58,508 bases of DNA from DAOUMU01 sp034409055. GTDB taxonomy: Bacteria; Chloroflexota; Anaerolineae; 4572-78; J111. Positions within the stretch are counted from its first letter, which is position 1, and each line of letters begins with the position of its first letter. The notes under the pieces are model-generated. The model saw only the letters and a list, made by a program, of their open reading frames with translations. It had not been told where the DNA came from and ran no database searches. The stretch is from positions 1 to 58,508 of the forward strand of contig DAOUMU010000163.1 of assembly GCA_034409055.1 (NCBI GenBank), given 5' to 3'. The translations under genes were made by a program, and so were the position numbers. Shown piece after piece: positions 33,585 to 41,029 of this stretch.

Positions 33585-35021
33585 ATGGTAAAAAAATATG
33601 AATTCCTGATCGCCGGTGAATGGCGCAAAAGTGACCAATTGAAAGAGGTATATTTTCCTTTCAATCATGAAATCGTGGCCGAAGTCTATCAGGCCACTGC
33701 AGCCGACCTCGAAGAGGCCGTATCCGCGGCAGTGACAGGCTTCGAGATCACCCGGAAACTGCCATCACACCAACGCTCCAAAATCCTGGTCAACCTGCTG
33801 GATCAAATGGAAGCGCGCACCGAAGAACTGGTTGAAACGCTGGTGCTGGAGGGGGGTAAAACGCAAAACGTGGCTCGCGGCGAAGTGAGCCGGGCCAAAG
33901 AGACCATCCGTATCTCGGCCGAAGAGGCCAAGCGGCTGGGCGGCGAAATCATCCCGCTCGACTGGACGGAAGCGGGCGAAGGCCGGATCGGGCTGGTTCG
34001 CCAGGCACCGCTGGGGCCGGTGTTGGGCATTGCCCCGTTCAATTACCCGCTTAATCTGGCCTGTCACAAATTGGGGCCGGCCGTAGCCGCCGGAAACTCG
34101 TTCATTCTGAAGCCCGCCTCGAACACGCCTCTGTCCGGACTGCTGCTGGGTGAAATGCTGCTCGAAGCGGGTTATCCGCCCGAAGCCCTCAGCGTAACCG
34201 TGTGCGGCGGCGCGGCCGCCGAGAAAATGGTGGCCGATTCCCGGATTGCCTATCTCTCCTTCACCGGCAGTTCCCAGGTGGGCTGGCATCTGAAAGCTGT
34301 GGCCGGCCGCAAGCGGGTTGGGCTGGAGTTGGGCGGCAATGCGGCGGCCATCGTCCACAAAGATGCCAACATTGACTATGCGGTCAGCCGGATTACGATG
34401 GGAGGCTTCACCAACGCCGGCCAGAATTGCATTTCGGTGCAGCGGGTCCTGTTGCACCGGCCCATCTACAACAAGACCACCGAAAAGCTGCTGGATAAGA
34501 TCAGCTCACTAAAAGTCGGCGATCCGCGCGATCTGGAGGTGGTTGTCGGGCCGATGATCGACGAGGGGGCGGCCACAGAAGCTATGGCCAAGGTAAAAGA
34601 GGCGCTTGAGCAAGGGGCTGAACTTCTCATCGGCGGTACGCTCGAAGGGACGCTGTTCCAGCCGACGGTGCTGGCCAAGACCACTCCGGAGATGAAGGTC
34701 AACTGGGACGAGATCTTCGCCCCGGTGATAACGATCACCCCTTACGATGAGTTCGACGAGGCCATTGCCCTGACCAACAACACCGACTACGGGCTGCAAT
34801 CGGGGCTGTTCACCCAGAATATGAACCGCATTCTGCGGGCCTTCGAGGAGATCGAGGTGGGCGGCTTGCAGATCAATGATGTCTCCACCTTCCGGGTGGA
34901 TCAGATGCCCTACGGCGGCGTCAAAGGTTCCGGAGTTGGCCGGGAAGGGCCTCACTACGCCATCGCCGAGATGACCGAGCTGAAGCTGATGGTCCTCAAC
35001 CCTGGCGGCGGCCAGGACTAA
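33585..35021 (+). CDS. NAD(P)-dependent aldehyde dehydrogenase
   Basis: A 478-residue aldehyde dehydrogenase. FNYPLNLACHKLGPAVAAGN and KPASNTPLSG bind the cofactor, ELGGNAA holds the general-base Glu, TNAGQNCISVQR the catalytic Cys, and FAPVITI and PYGGVKGSGVGREG the closing blocks. Sequence features resemble the lactaldehyde/glyceraldehyde-3-phosphate dehydrogenase branch, not the betaine aldehyde branch. The ATG at 33585 is preceded by AGGAGAAAA; the frame opens at 33516. The gene after it begins two bases past the stop. Substrate cannot be told from sequence. Confidence 0.92.
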   Translation: MVKKYEFLIAGEWRKSDQLKEVYFPFNHEIVAEVYQATAADLEEAVSAAVTGFEITRKLPSHQRSKILVNLLDQMEARTEELVETLVLEGGKTQNVARGEVSRAKETIRISAEEAKRLGGEIIPLDWTEAGEGRIGLVRQAPLGPVLGIAPFNYPLNLACHKLGPAVAAGNSFILKPASNTPLSGLLLGEMLLEAGYPPEALSVTVCGGAAAEKMVADSRIAYLSFTGSSQVGWHLKAVAGRKRVGLELGGNAAAIVHKDANIDYAVSRITMGGFTNAGQNCISVQRVLLHRPIYNKTTEKLLDKISSLKVGDPRDLEVVVGPMIDEGAATEAMAKVKEALEQGAELLIGGTLEGTLFQPTVLAKTTPEMKVNWDEIFAPVITITPYDEFDEAIALTNNTDYGLQSGLFTQNMNRILRAFEEIEVGGLQINDVSTFRVDQMPYGGVKGSGVGREGPHYAIAEMTELKLMVLNPGGGQD

Positions 35022-35023
35022 GG

Positions 35024-35326
35024 ATGTCGAGGTTGTATATCATCACCGGCGACAGAGGGGCCGGGAAGAGCATTTTGTGCGAACATCTGGTCGAGCTGGC
35101 CGGGCTGGCGGGCTGGCAGGTTGGCGGCCTGCTGTCGCCGGCGGTAGTTGAAGCCGGGCAGAAAACCGGTATCGCCACCATCGATTTGCGGACCGGGGAA
35201 CGGTGTTTGCTGGTGGTCCGTCGTGAGACTAATCAGCCCGCAACGGAGCTCCAGAGCGACCGGTGGAGCTTTAGCGCCGAAATGATGGTTTGGGGCAATT
35301 TAGCTCAAGAAATTGGCATCACTTGA
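35024..35326 (+). pseudogene. Truncated THEP1-type nucleoside triphosphatase
   Basis: A 100-residue frame with P-loop GDRGAGKS near the start, then GGLLSPAVVEAGQKTGIATI and WSFSAEMMVWGN, the successive blocks of THEP1/NTPase_1 enzymes. Full-length members are about 180 residues and continue with the Walker B (DELGPLE-like) region, which is missing here; the frame ends at 35326 by TGATG overlapping the next start. It could therefore be a broken gene, or a short domain kept for binding nucleotides. The upstream stop of the dehydrogenase is two bases away, so it is co-transcribed. Confidence 0.6.
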
Positions 35327-36480
35327 TGAACCGGCACCGGGACTTTGAATTCAATCTGCGCGAATTGGCCGGGTCGATGGGGGATTTCGGCACGCTCTTT
35401 CCCCTGGCTGTAGGGTTGATCGTGGTGAATGGGCTTAATCCGGCGGGCCTGTTCATTATGATTGGGCTGGTTAACATTGTGACCGGCCTGGTTTATCGCC
35501 TGCCGATGCCCGTGGAACCCAAAAAGGTGGTCTCGGTGGCGGCGATTGCCCAGCAATGGCCAGCCTCGATGGTTTATGCCTCCGGGTTTGGGCTGGGGCT
35601 GATCTGGTTGGTCCTGCCTTTTACCGGCCTGTTGCGTAAGATTGTGGTCTGGACACCGCTGTTTGTGGTGCGAGGGGTCCAGGTGGCCCTGGGTATTCTG
35701 CTGACCTGGCAGGGGCTTAAGATGATGCTGCCGCTGCCCTTCCTGGGCATTTTGGCCATCGTCATGGTCTTTGTTTTTCGCCAGAACCGGTATGCGCCGG
35801 CGGCCCTGGCCCTGATGGTCCTGGGGGTGGTCATCCTGGCCTGGCAGGGAGGCTTGAGCTCGCTGGCAGTGGCGGTTACACTGCCGTCGTTGACCGTACC
35901 CAACCTGTCGGAGGTCTGGCAGGCCCTGCTGTTGGCGGGTTTTGCCCAGATTCCCCTCTCTATTACCAACGCCATTATCGCGACGGCGGCCCTGATCCGG
36001 GACTACTTTCCGGATAAAGCGGTCAGCGAGCGGCGTTTGATGATAAATATGGGCTTTATGAACATTATCCCCTCTTTTCTGGGTGGGATGCCTATGTGTC
36101 ATGGTGCGGGCGGGTTAGCCAGCCAATATTACTTTGGGGCGCGCACCGGTGGGGCCAACATCCTGGAGGGGCTCATCGAGATCGGCCTGGGGCTGTTTCT
36201 GGGACAATCCCTGGCCGACCTGCTGGCGGCCTTCCCGATGCCGTTGGTCGGCGGAATGATGTTTTTGGTGGGTTTTGAGATGCTGAAAACCATCAAGGGT
36301 CTCTCCGGCTGGGGATGGCGTATTGCCCTGCTCACGGCCATCGTCTGCACAGTAACGAATATGGCCATCGGTTTTGGGGTAGGGCTGGCCGCCGCCTACC
36401 TCGTCCGGTTTCTGGTGTGCCGGGACAGGCTCTCCTGTAGCTGTCGCCACAAAGAAGGAACCGCTCCGGGACTCTGTTGA
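35326..36480 (+). CDS. MOT1-type molybdate/sulfate transporter
   Basis: A 384-residue membrane protein with about 10-11 helices. ELAGSMGDFGTLFPLAVGL, IVTGLVYRLPMPVEPKKVVSVAAIA and GGMPMCHGAGGLASQYYFGA are the signature blocks of the MOT1 branch of the sulfate-permease superfamily, high-affinity molybdate carriers in plants and bacteria. The ATG at 35326 shares one base with the upstream TGA. The C-terminal cysteine-containing tail (CRDRLSCSCRHKEG) after the last helix is unusual and could bind metal. A molybdate role fits modA/modB nearby. Confidence 0.88.
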   Translation: MNRHRDFEFNLRELAGSMGDFGTLFPLAVGLIVVNGLNPAGLFIMIGLVNIVTGLVYRLPMPVEPKKVVSVAAIAQQWPASMVYASGFGLGLIWLVLPFTGLLRKIVVWTPLFVVRGVQVALGILLTWQGLKMMLPLPFLGILAIVMVFVFRQNRYAPAALALMVLGVVILAWQGGLSSLAVAVTLPSLTVPNLSEVWQALLLAGFAQIPLSITNAIIATAALIRDYFPDKAVSERRLMINMGFMNIIPSFLGGMPMCHGAGGLASQYYFGARTGGANILEGLIEIGLGLFLGQSLADLLAAFPMPLVGGMMFLVGFEMLKTIKGLSGWGWRIALLTAIVCTVTNMAIGFGVGLAAAYLVRFLVCRDRLSCSCRHKEGTAPGLC

Positions 36481-36833
36481 AGCGGGATTAGGGCCAACTC
36501 AGACAAGCCGAAGCTACGATTTATGTCAGCGATCTGCAACAACCGTAAAAATCGGGGTAAATCCAGAAGATTGCCGGGTTAAGCCGACAACTGGCCCGTC
36601 TGCTGGAATCGCTCCGTGGCTTGCGAATGGTCAAAGATCAGGGCTTCCCCGTGGTGGCCTACGATCGGCGTCGCTTGCCCCGCCCGTCGGCCCTGGAGGA
36701 ACATCGCTATGAGCCTGTTCTCATGGAAGGCCGTCTAACTTGTCTTCCGACTGGATTTTTGCTGCCGCCGGCAACTCATCAGACTTTGTGGACCTATCTC
36801 CTGGTTCACAGCGACCGGGGGCAGTCATAGTCT

Positions 36834-36924
36834 CAGTAGATCCAATTTTCAAGCTCGGAGCGGACCACAGTCCGCGTTTTGGCCGCTGGACTATGGTCCA
36901 GCTAGAGCAAATTTGGATGTACTG
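36834..36924. repeat. Nested palindromic element A, copy 3
   Basis: Ends CAGTAGATCCAATTTTC (36834-36850) and AAATTTGGATGTACTG (36909-36924). The core has GCGGACCACAGTCC (36860-36873) and GGACTATGGTCC (36888-36899), homologous to the core of the otherwise different element at 32168-32334. Confidence 0.85.
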
Positions 36925-36959
36925 AGTCTGGCACTGAATTTAGTTGACAAGGTGGCATA

Positions 36960-37007
36960 TTGACAAGCTGAGGCTTTTCTTTATAATGGATAGTCATTAA
37001 ATGACTA
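36960..37007 (+). promoter_or_regulatory. modB promoter with adjacent palindromic operator
   Basis: TTGACA (36960-36965), 16 bases, TATAAT (36982-36987). A perfect 8+1+8 palindrome TAGTCATT-A-AATGACTA (36991-37007) covers the predicted start of transcription. It is not a ModE box. A repressor such as the PadR protein at 39159 could bind here. Confidence 0.75.
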
Positions 37008-37062
37008 ATAAACAGATAAATAATCATTCATTGACCTAAAATTAGTTACAGTGAGGCGATTT

Positions 37063-37893
37063 ATGGCTCCGGTAACCGCTTCTCGTCCGGTACGCCCGTC
37101 AGTGGGTGGCTTCCCCTCCCTCTGGCGGTTTTTGAGTCTCCCCTTTCTCATTTTTCTGACTTTGCCGCTGGTGGCCCTGTTTTGGCACACTGAACCAGCC
37201 CGATTGCTGGCCAATCTGGTCGACCTCCAGGTCCTCCAGGCCGTGGTCCTCAGCCTGAAGACGAGCCTGATTACCACCGTAGTGACGATCATCTTTGGGA
37301 CGCCAGTGGCTTATCTGTTGGCCCGGCATAATTTTCCTTTTCGGCAGGCAGTAGAGACGGTGCTTGATTTACCATTAGTCCTACCCCCAGCGGTGGCCGG
37401 GGTGGCCTTGCTGATGGCCTTTGGCCGGCGGGGGTTGCTCGGCGGGCTTTTGGATGACTGGGGCATTCAGGTCGCCTTCACCCAGACCGCGGTGATCCTG
37501 GCCCAGACCTTTGTGGCCGCGCCCCTGTACGTGCTGGCGGCGATTTTAGGGTTTCGTGGCGTTGATGCAGAACTGGAGCAGGCCGCGGCCCTGGATGGGG
37601 CCAACGGCTGGCAGATTTTTCGGCACGTCACCATCCCCCTCTCCTGGGTGGCGCTGCTCAGCGGCAGCGTGATGACCTGGGCCCGGGCCCTGGGCGAGTT
37701 TGGCGCCACCATCATCTTTGCCGGGAACTACCCCAGCCGGACTCAAACCATGCCGCTGGCGATCTACATCGGCTTTGAACTCAATCTGGACGTGGCTTTG
37801 ACTCTGTCCGTGATCCTGATCGGCTGTTCCTTTCTGGTGCTGATCGTGGTCAAGCGTATCTTGCAGCGCGAGGTAGACCCGATCATTAAATAA
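37063..37893 (+). CDS. modB: Molybdate ABC transporter permease
   Basis: A 276-residue inner-membrane permease. Hydrophobic helices fill the protein; the EAA-type loop ELEQAAALDGANGWQIFRHVTIPLSW couples to the ATPase, and ARALGEFGATIIFAGNYPSRTQTMPLAIY is the ModB/CysT family block. It moves molybdate (or tungstate) across the membrane with ModA and a ModC ATPase. No ModC gene follows; modA comes next after 51 bases. ATG at 37063 has GAGG with six bases between; the frame opens at 37051. Gene order modB-modA without modC is odd. Confidence 0.92.
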   Translation: MAPVTASRPVRPSVGGFPSLWRFLSLPFLIFLTLPLVALFWHTEPARLLANLVDLQVLQAVVLSLKTSLITTVVTIIFGTPVAYLLARHNFPFRQAVETVLDLPLVLPPAVAGVALLMAFGRRGLLGGLLDDWGIQVAFTQTAVILAQTFVAAPLYVLAAILGFRGVDAELEQAAALDGANGWQIFRHVTIPLSWVALLSGSVMTWARALGEFGATIIFAGNYPSRTQTMPLAIYIGFELNLDVALTLSVILIGCSFLVLIVVKRILQREVDPIIK

Positions 37894-37944
37894 TTTTTGA
37901 GCATTCCCTATTCACAACATTCACAACTCAGGAGGTCTAAACTT

Positions 37945-39093
37945 ATGTTACCCAACTTTCGCCGTTTACTACATTGGTTCCTGGCTGTCGTTTTGTTGGC
38001 CACCCTGGCCCCGCTGGCGGTTGTCGCCGAACCGCCAATCCAAGACGACCTCTGCCAAGAGATGTACACCGTCCAGGCCGACGACTGGTTGAGTAAGATT
38101 GCGGCCAAGTTTCTGGGCGACATGGCAGCCTACCCGGCCATTGTCGCGGCTACCAATCAACAGCATGCCATCGATAATACCTTTGCGCAGGTCGCTGATC
38201 CCGATCTACTGGAAGTGGGCTGGAAACTGTGTGTGCCCACTACGGAAGTAGCCCGGGCTTTGAATGGCGCAATGTCCCCGGCAGAAGCTGACTCATTGAA
38301 GGGCAACCTGACCGTCTTTGCCGCCGCCTCCCTGACCGAAGCCTTCACCGAAATTGGGCAACAGTTTGAGGCGGCCTATCCGGGGGTCACGGTGACCTAC
38401 AACTTTGCCGGGTCGCAGCAGTTGGCCCAGCAGCTTGGCCAGGGCGCGCCCGCCGACGTGTTTGCCAGCGCCAATACCAAACAGATGGACATCGCCATCG
38501 AATCCGGCCGGGTGGTTAATGGCACGCCGCAGCTTTTTGCCCACAATCGACTGGTGGTGGTCTATCCCACCGATAATCCGGCCCAAATCGCCGAATTGCA
38601 AGACCTGGCCCAGCCCGGCGTGGTCCTGATTCTGGCCGCTGGCGAGGTGCCCGTAGGCAAATATTCGCTGGAATTTCTGGACAGGACCAGCCAGGATCCG
38701 GCTTTTGGGGCCGGGTATAAAGACGCAGTGTTAAGCAATGTCGTCTCTTACGAGCAGACTGTCAAAGCGGTGTTTACCAAAGTGGCCTTGGGGGAGGGGG
38801 ATGCCGGGATCGTCTACAGCAGCGACATCTCCCAGGATAATTCCGACAAGGTCGGTCGCCTGGAAATCCCCGACGCGCTGAACACCATCGCTGATTACCC
38901 CATCGCCCTGGTCAACGATGCGGCCAATCCTGAACTGGGTCATGTTTTTATCGACTTTGTGCGAGGGACCGAGGGACAGATCATCCTGGCCAAGTATAAC
39001 TTCATTCCAGTTGCGTCGTCCGGTGGAGGTGTGACGGTCATCGATGCCCTGGGGCGGATCACCGAGTTTGTCCGACCTCCGCAGCGGATTTGA
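37945..39093 (+). CDS. modA: LysM-ModA fusion molybdate-binding protein with binding-protein stub
   Basis: A 382-residue exported protein behind a perfect AGGAGG. Signal peptide: FRRLLHWFLAVVLLATLAPL, residues about 5-28. Residues about 38-100 form a LysM-like domain (MYTVQADDWLSKIAAKFLGD ... LEVGWKLCVPT), which normally binds cell-wall glycans. From about 124 follows a complete ModA domain: LTVFAAASLTEAFTEIG, FNFAGSQQLAQQL-type block and APADVFASANTKQMD, with the ending IDFVRGTEGQIILAKYNFIPV. After a Gly/Ser linker the protein ends VTVIDALGRITEFVRPPQRI, the beginning of a TroA/BtuF-type binding protein cut off by TGA. The LysM part may hold the binding protein in the wall of this probably monoderm cell. 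Confidence 0.88.
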   Translation: MLPNFRRLLHWFLAVVLLATLAPLAVVAEPPIQDDLCQEMYTVQADDWLSKIAAKFLGDMAAYPAIVAATNQQHAIDNTFAQVADPDLLEVGWKLCVPTTEVARALNGAMSPAEADSLKGNLTVFAAASLTEAFTEIGQQFEAAYPGVTVTYNFAGSQQLAQQLGQGAPADVFASANTKQMDIAIESGRVVNGTPQLFAHNRLVVVYPTDNPAQIAELQDLAQPGVVLILAAGEVPVGKYSLEFLDRTSQDPAFGAGYKDAVLSNVVSYEQTVKAVFTKVALGEGDAGIVYSSDISQDNSDKVGRLEIPDALNTIADYPIALVNDAANPELGHVFIDFVRGTEGQIILAKYNFIPVASSGGGVTVIDALGRITEFVRPPQRI

Positions 39094-39122
39094 TTGACAT
39101 TCGGTTGGGGTTGTGCTACGCT
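39094..39122 (+). promoter_or_regulatory. Possible promoter of the padR-type gene
   Basis: TTGACA (39094-39099), 17 bases, TACGCT (39117-39122, half consensus). It starts immediately after the modA stop codon, 37 bases before the regulator's ATG, allowing separate expression of the regulator. Confidence 0.5.
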
Positions 39123-39158
39123 GTCGGTGATGGAGTCTAAATTCCGATTGGAAACATT

Positions 39159-39719
39159 ATGAGCCCGATGGTCCGCCAGCCCTTGACAATTGAATATGCG
39201 CTGCTGGGGTTTTTGCGCCAGCAGCCACGGCACGGCTACGAGATTTACCAGCAGCTCTCTGATCCAACCGGCTTGGGGCTGGTATGGCGGTTGAAGCAGA
39301 GTCGGTTGTACGGGCTTTTGGCCAAGCTGGAAGAGGAAGGTTATCTGACCACCACCCTGAAACTTCAAGAAACCCGACCCCCCCGCAAAATTTTTGAGTT
39401 GACCGATGGTGGCCGGGAGGCATTTTTGGCCTGGGTGGAGCGTCCGGTGGAGCATGGGCGACGGTTACGGCTGGATTTTTTGGCCAAGCTCTACTTTGCC
39501 CGGCAGGAGGGCCCTGATAAAGCCCAACGTTTGATCGAGCAGCAGCGGGCGGCCTGCCAGTCCTGGCTGGCAGAGCAGCAGGAACAGGCCAAGGGGTTAC
39601 AACACACGCAGCCTTATGATTGGCTAGTGCACCAGTTTAGGGTCAATCAGATTCAGGCGATGCTGGACTGGCTTGATACGTGCCAGCAAACGCTGTCGGT
39701 AACGGTGGCTACCGGTTAA
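39159..39719 (+). CDS. PadR-family transcriptional regulator
   Basis: A 186-residue DNA-binding protein. TIEYALLGFLRQQPRHGYEIYQQL and LKQSRLYGLLAKLEEEGYL form the PadR winged helix, followed by RPPRKIFELTDGGREAFLAWV. The C-terminal half is helical and dimerising (Vir/AphA-like). Its position directly after modB-modA suggests it controls molybdate uptake, perhaps via the palindrome at 36991-37007; that is inferred. ATG with only GGAAAC upstream. Confidence 0.92.
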   Translation: MSPMVRQPLTIEYALLGFLRQQPRHGYEIYQQLSDPTGLGLVWRLKQSRLYGLLAKLEEEGYLTTTLKLQETRPPRKIFELTDGGREAFLAWVERPVEHGRRLRLDFLAKLYFARQEGPDKAQRLIEQQRAACQSWLAEQQEQAKGLQHTQPYDWLVHQFRVNQIQAMLDWLDTCQQTLSVTVATG

Positions 39720-39767
39720 CCGGTTAAGAAAACCCCATCGTGCAAGACATCATCATCAAAACAGATA

Positions 39768-40520
39768 ATGTTGAATACAGGAAAGAAGTCTACTACTCGC
39801 CCTCCCAAAAACGGACTTAATTGTCTCAATTTACCGCCGGATTCGCCCGTGCCCTGGACCCCGCGCGATGTAGTCTGGGGGCTGATGGTATTTGTGCTCT
39901 GGATTCTTTCTTTTGCGATGATCGGCTTCTTGGGGGAGAGCCTGACCCTGCCCGTCGATGCCGGCCTGCTGATTGTTTTCGGCGAGGCCGTGCTGCTGTT
40001 ACCCACCTGGTATTTTACTATTTACAAATATAAAGCAAATTGGGCTGATCTGGGGTTACGTGGTTTCCATCCTCGGGCAGTGAGCATAGGTTGCGGCTTG
40101 ATGCTCCTGTCTTTGCTGTTTAACCTGATTTATGCCATCTTGTTGAGTCTGTTTGATTTACAAATCCAGCCCGATATTACCCTAATGTTCGAGAACACGG
40201 GTTTTCCGCTGGCCTTACTTTTTGGCGGGGCGGTCGTCGCTCCTTTTGTGGAAGAGATTTTCTTTAGAGGTTTTGTGTTTACCGGCTTGCGTCACAAATG
40301 GGATTGGCAGAAGGCCGCCCTGGTCAGCGCCGGTCTGTTTGCTATTGCTCACTTTATCCCGACTTCGATTTTACCAATCTTCATTCTGGGCTTAATCTTC
40401 GCCTTTTTGTACCAGATCTCTGGTTCGATCTGGCCGGCCATCCTGATGCATATGCTGACCAATACCGTGGCCCTGTTGGCGGCCTACGCGATTTCACAAG
40501 GTTGGGTCCCGATGCCTTGA
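39768..40520 (+). CDS. CPBP-family intramembrane metalloprotease (CAAX/Abi)
   Basis: A 250-residue membrane protein with a cytosolic N-terminus and about 6-8 helices. The active-site motifs are EEIFFRG (Glu162, Glu163, Arg167), HFIPTS (His195) and HMLTNT, a HxxxN/B-like block near the end. CPBP proteases process prenylated or other membrane proteins; in bacteria many confer bacteriocin self-immunity or aid surface protein processing. Start ATG at 39768, weak ribosome site. The pentapeptide gene starts 22 bases later, likely same transcript. Confidence 0.9.
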   Translation: MLNTGKKSTTRPPKNGLNCLNLPPDSPVPWTPRDVVWGLMVFVLWILSFAMIGFLGESLTLPVDAGLLIVFGEAVLLLPTWYFTIYKYKANWADLGLRGFHPRAVSIGCGLMLLSLLFNLIYAILLSLFDLQIQPDITLMFENTGFPLALLFGGAVVAPFVEEIFFRGFVFTGLRHKWDWQKAALVSAGLFAIAHFIPTSILPIFILGLIFAFLYQISGSIWPAILMHMLTNTVALLAAYAISQGWVPMP

Positions 40521-40542
40521 AACCAAAAGGGAGGATTGGTTA

Positions 40543-40914
40543 ATGGAATTCACCCAAAAAGAGTTGTACCTGCTGATCAATATGTCATCCAGGCCCTTGT
40601 GGCTGGTAGGGGTTGATTTGAGTGGGGCTAATTTGAGCCGGGCCAATCTGGCCGAGGCTGACATGGCCTGGAGCAACCTGGCCAGAGCCGACCTGCGAGG
40701 AACGAACTTGGAAAGAGCCAGCCTACGTAGCGCCAACCTGGCCCAAGCCGATTTACGCAACGCTAACCTGAAAGATGCCAATCTGCAAGGCGCCAACCTG
40801 GATGGGGCTAAACTTTGGGGGGCCACGATGCCCGATGGCAGCACCTATTACCAGGCTGAGCGGGGGGCAGAAGAGCAGGGGAGCAAAGGAGCGAGGGAGC
40901 AAGGGAGCAGGTAG
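40543..40914 (+). CDS. Pentapeptide-repeat protein
   Basis: A 123-residue protein with about 14 A(D/N)LxX repeats from residue 24 to 95 (VDLSGANLSRANLAEADMAW...), predicting a right-handed quadrilateral beta-helix of roughly 3-4 turns. The short helical start (TQKELYLLINMSSRPLWLV) may cap it. The last ~17 residues (ERGAEEQGSKGAREQGS) are read from a GGGAGCAAAGGAGC simple repeat and are unlikely to be part of the fold. Some pentapeptide proteins protect DNA gyrase; no such role is shown here. Confidence 0.88.
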   Translation: MEFTQKELYLLINMSSRPLWLVGVDLSGANLSRANLAEADMAWSNLARADLRGTNLERASLRSANLAQADLRNANLKDANLQGANLDGAKLWGATMPDGSTYYQAERGAEEQGSKGAREQGSR

Positions 40915-40966
40915 CAGGGTCGCAAGGTTGCAGGTTGGTCGGTGGTCAGTGATCAGTGATCAGTAG

Positions 40967-41008
40967 TCGTTCGTCGTTGGTCGTTCGTCGTTGGTCGTTC
41001 GTCGTTGG
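40967..41008. repeat. Three tandem copies of a 14-base unit
   Basis: TCGTTCGTCGTTGG three times without change, preceded by AGTGATCAGTGATCAGT-type repeats (40946-40964). It lies between the convergent pentapeptide and hydrolase genes. Confidence 0.85.
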
Positions 41009-41029
41009 TCGCCTGCCCTGTGGGTTCGC

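Larger units (their letters stand above)
36481..37062. other. Gap with an unrecognised frame and element A
   Basis: An open frame runs from 36561 to 36830 on the plus strand (IQKIAGLSRQLARLLESLRG then GFPVVAYDRRRLPRP). It may be a gene fragment, but no start with a ribosome site is visible and I do not recognise it. After it come nested element A copy 3 (36834-36924), a strong promoter (36960-36987) and a palindrome (36991-37007) ahead of modB. Confidence 0.4.

Noticed and set aside
40946..41008. Possible CRISPR-like array
   Set aside because: The repeats are 14 bases and directly adjacent, without spacers; a simple tandem repeat.
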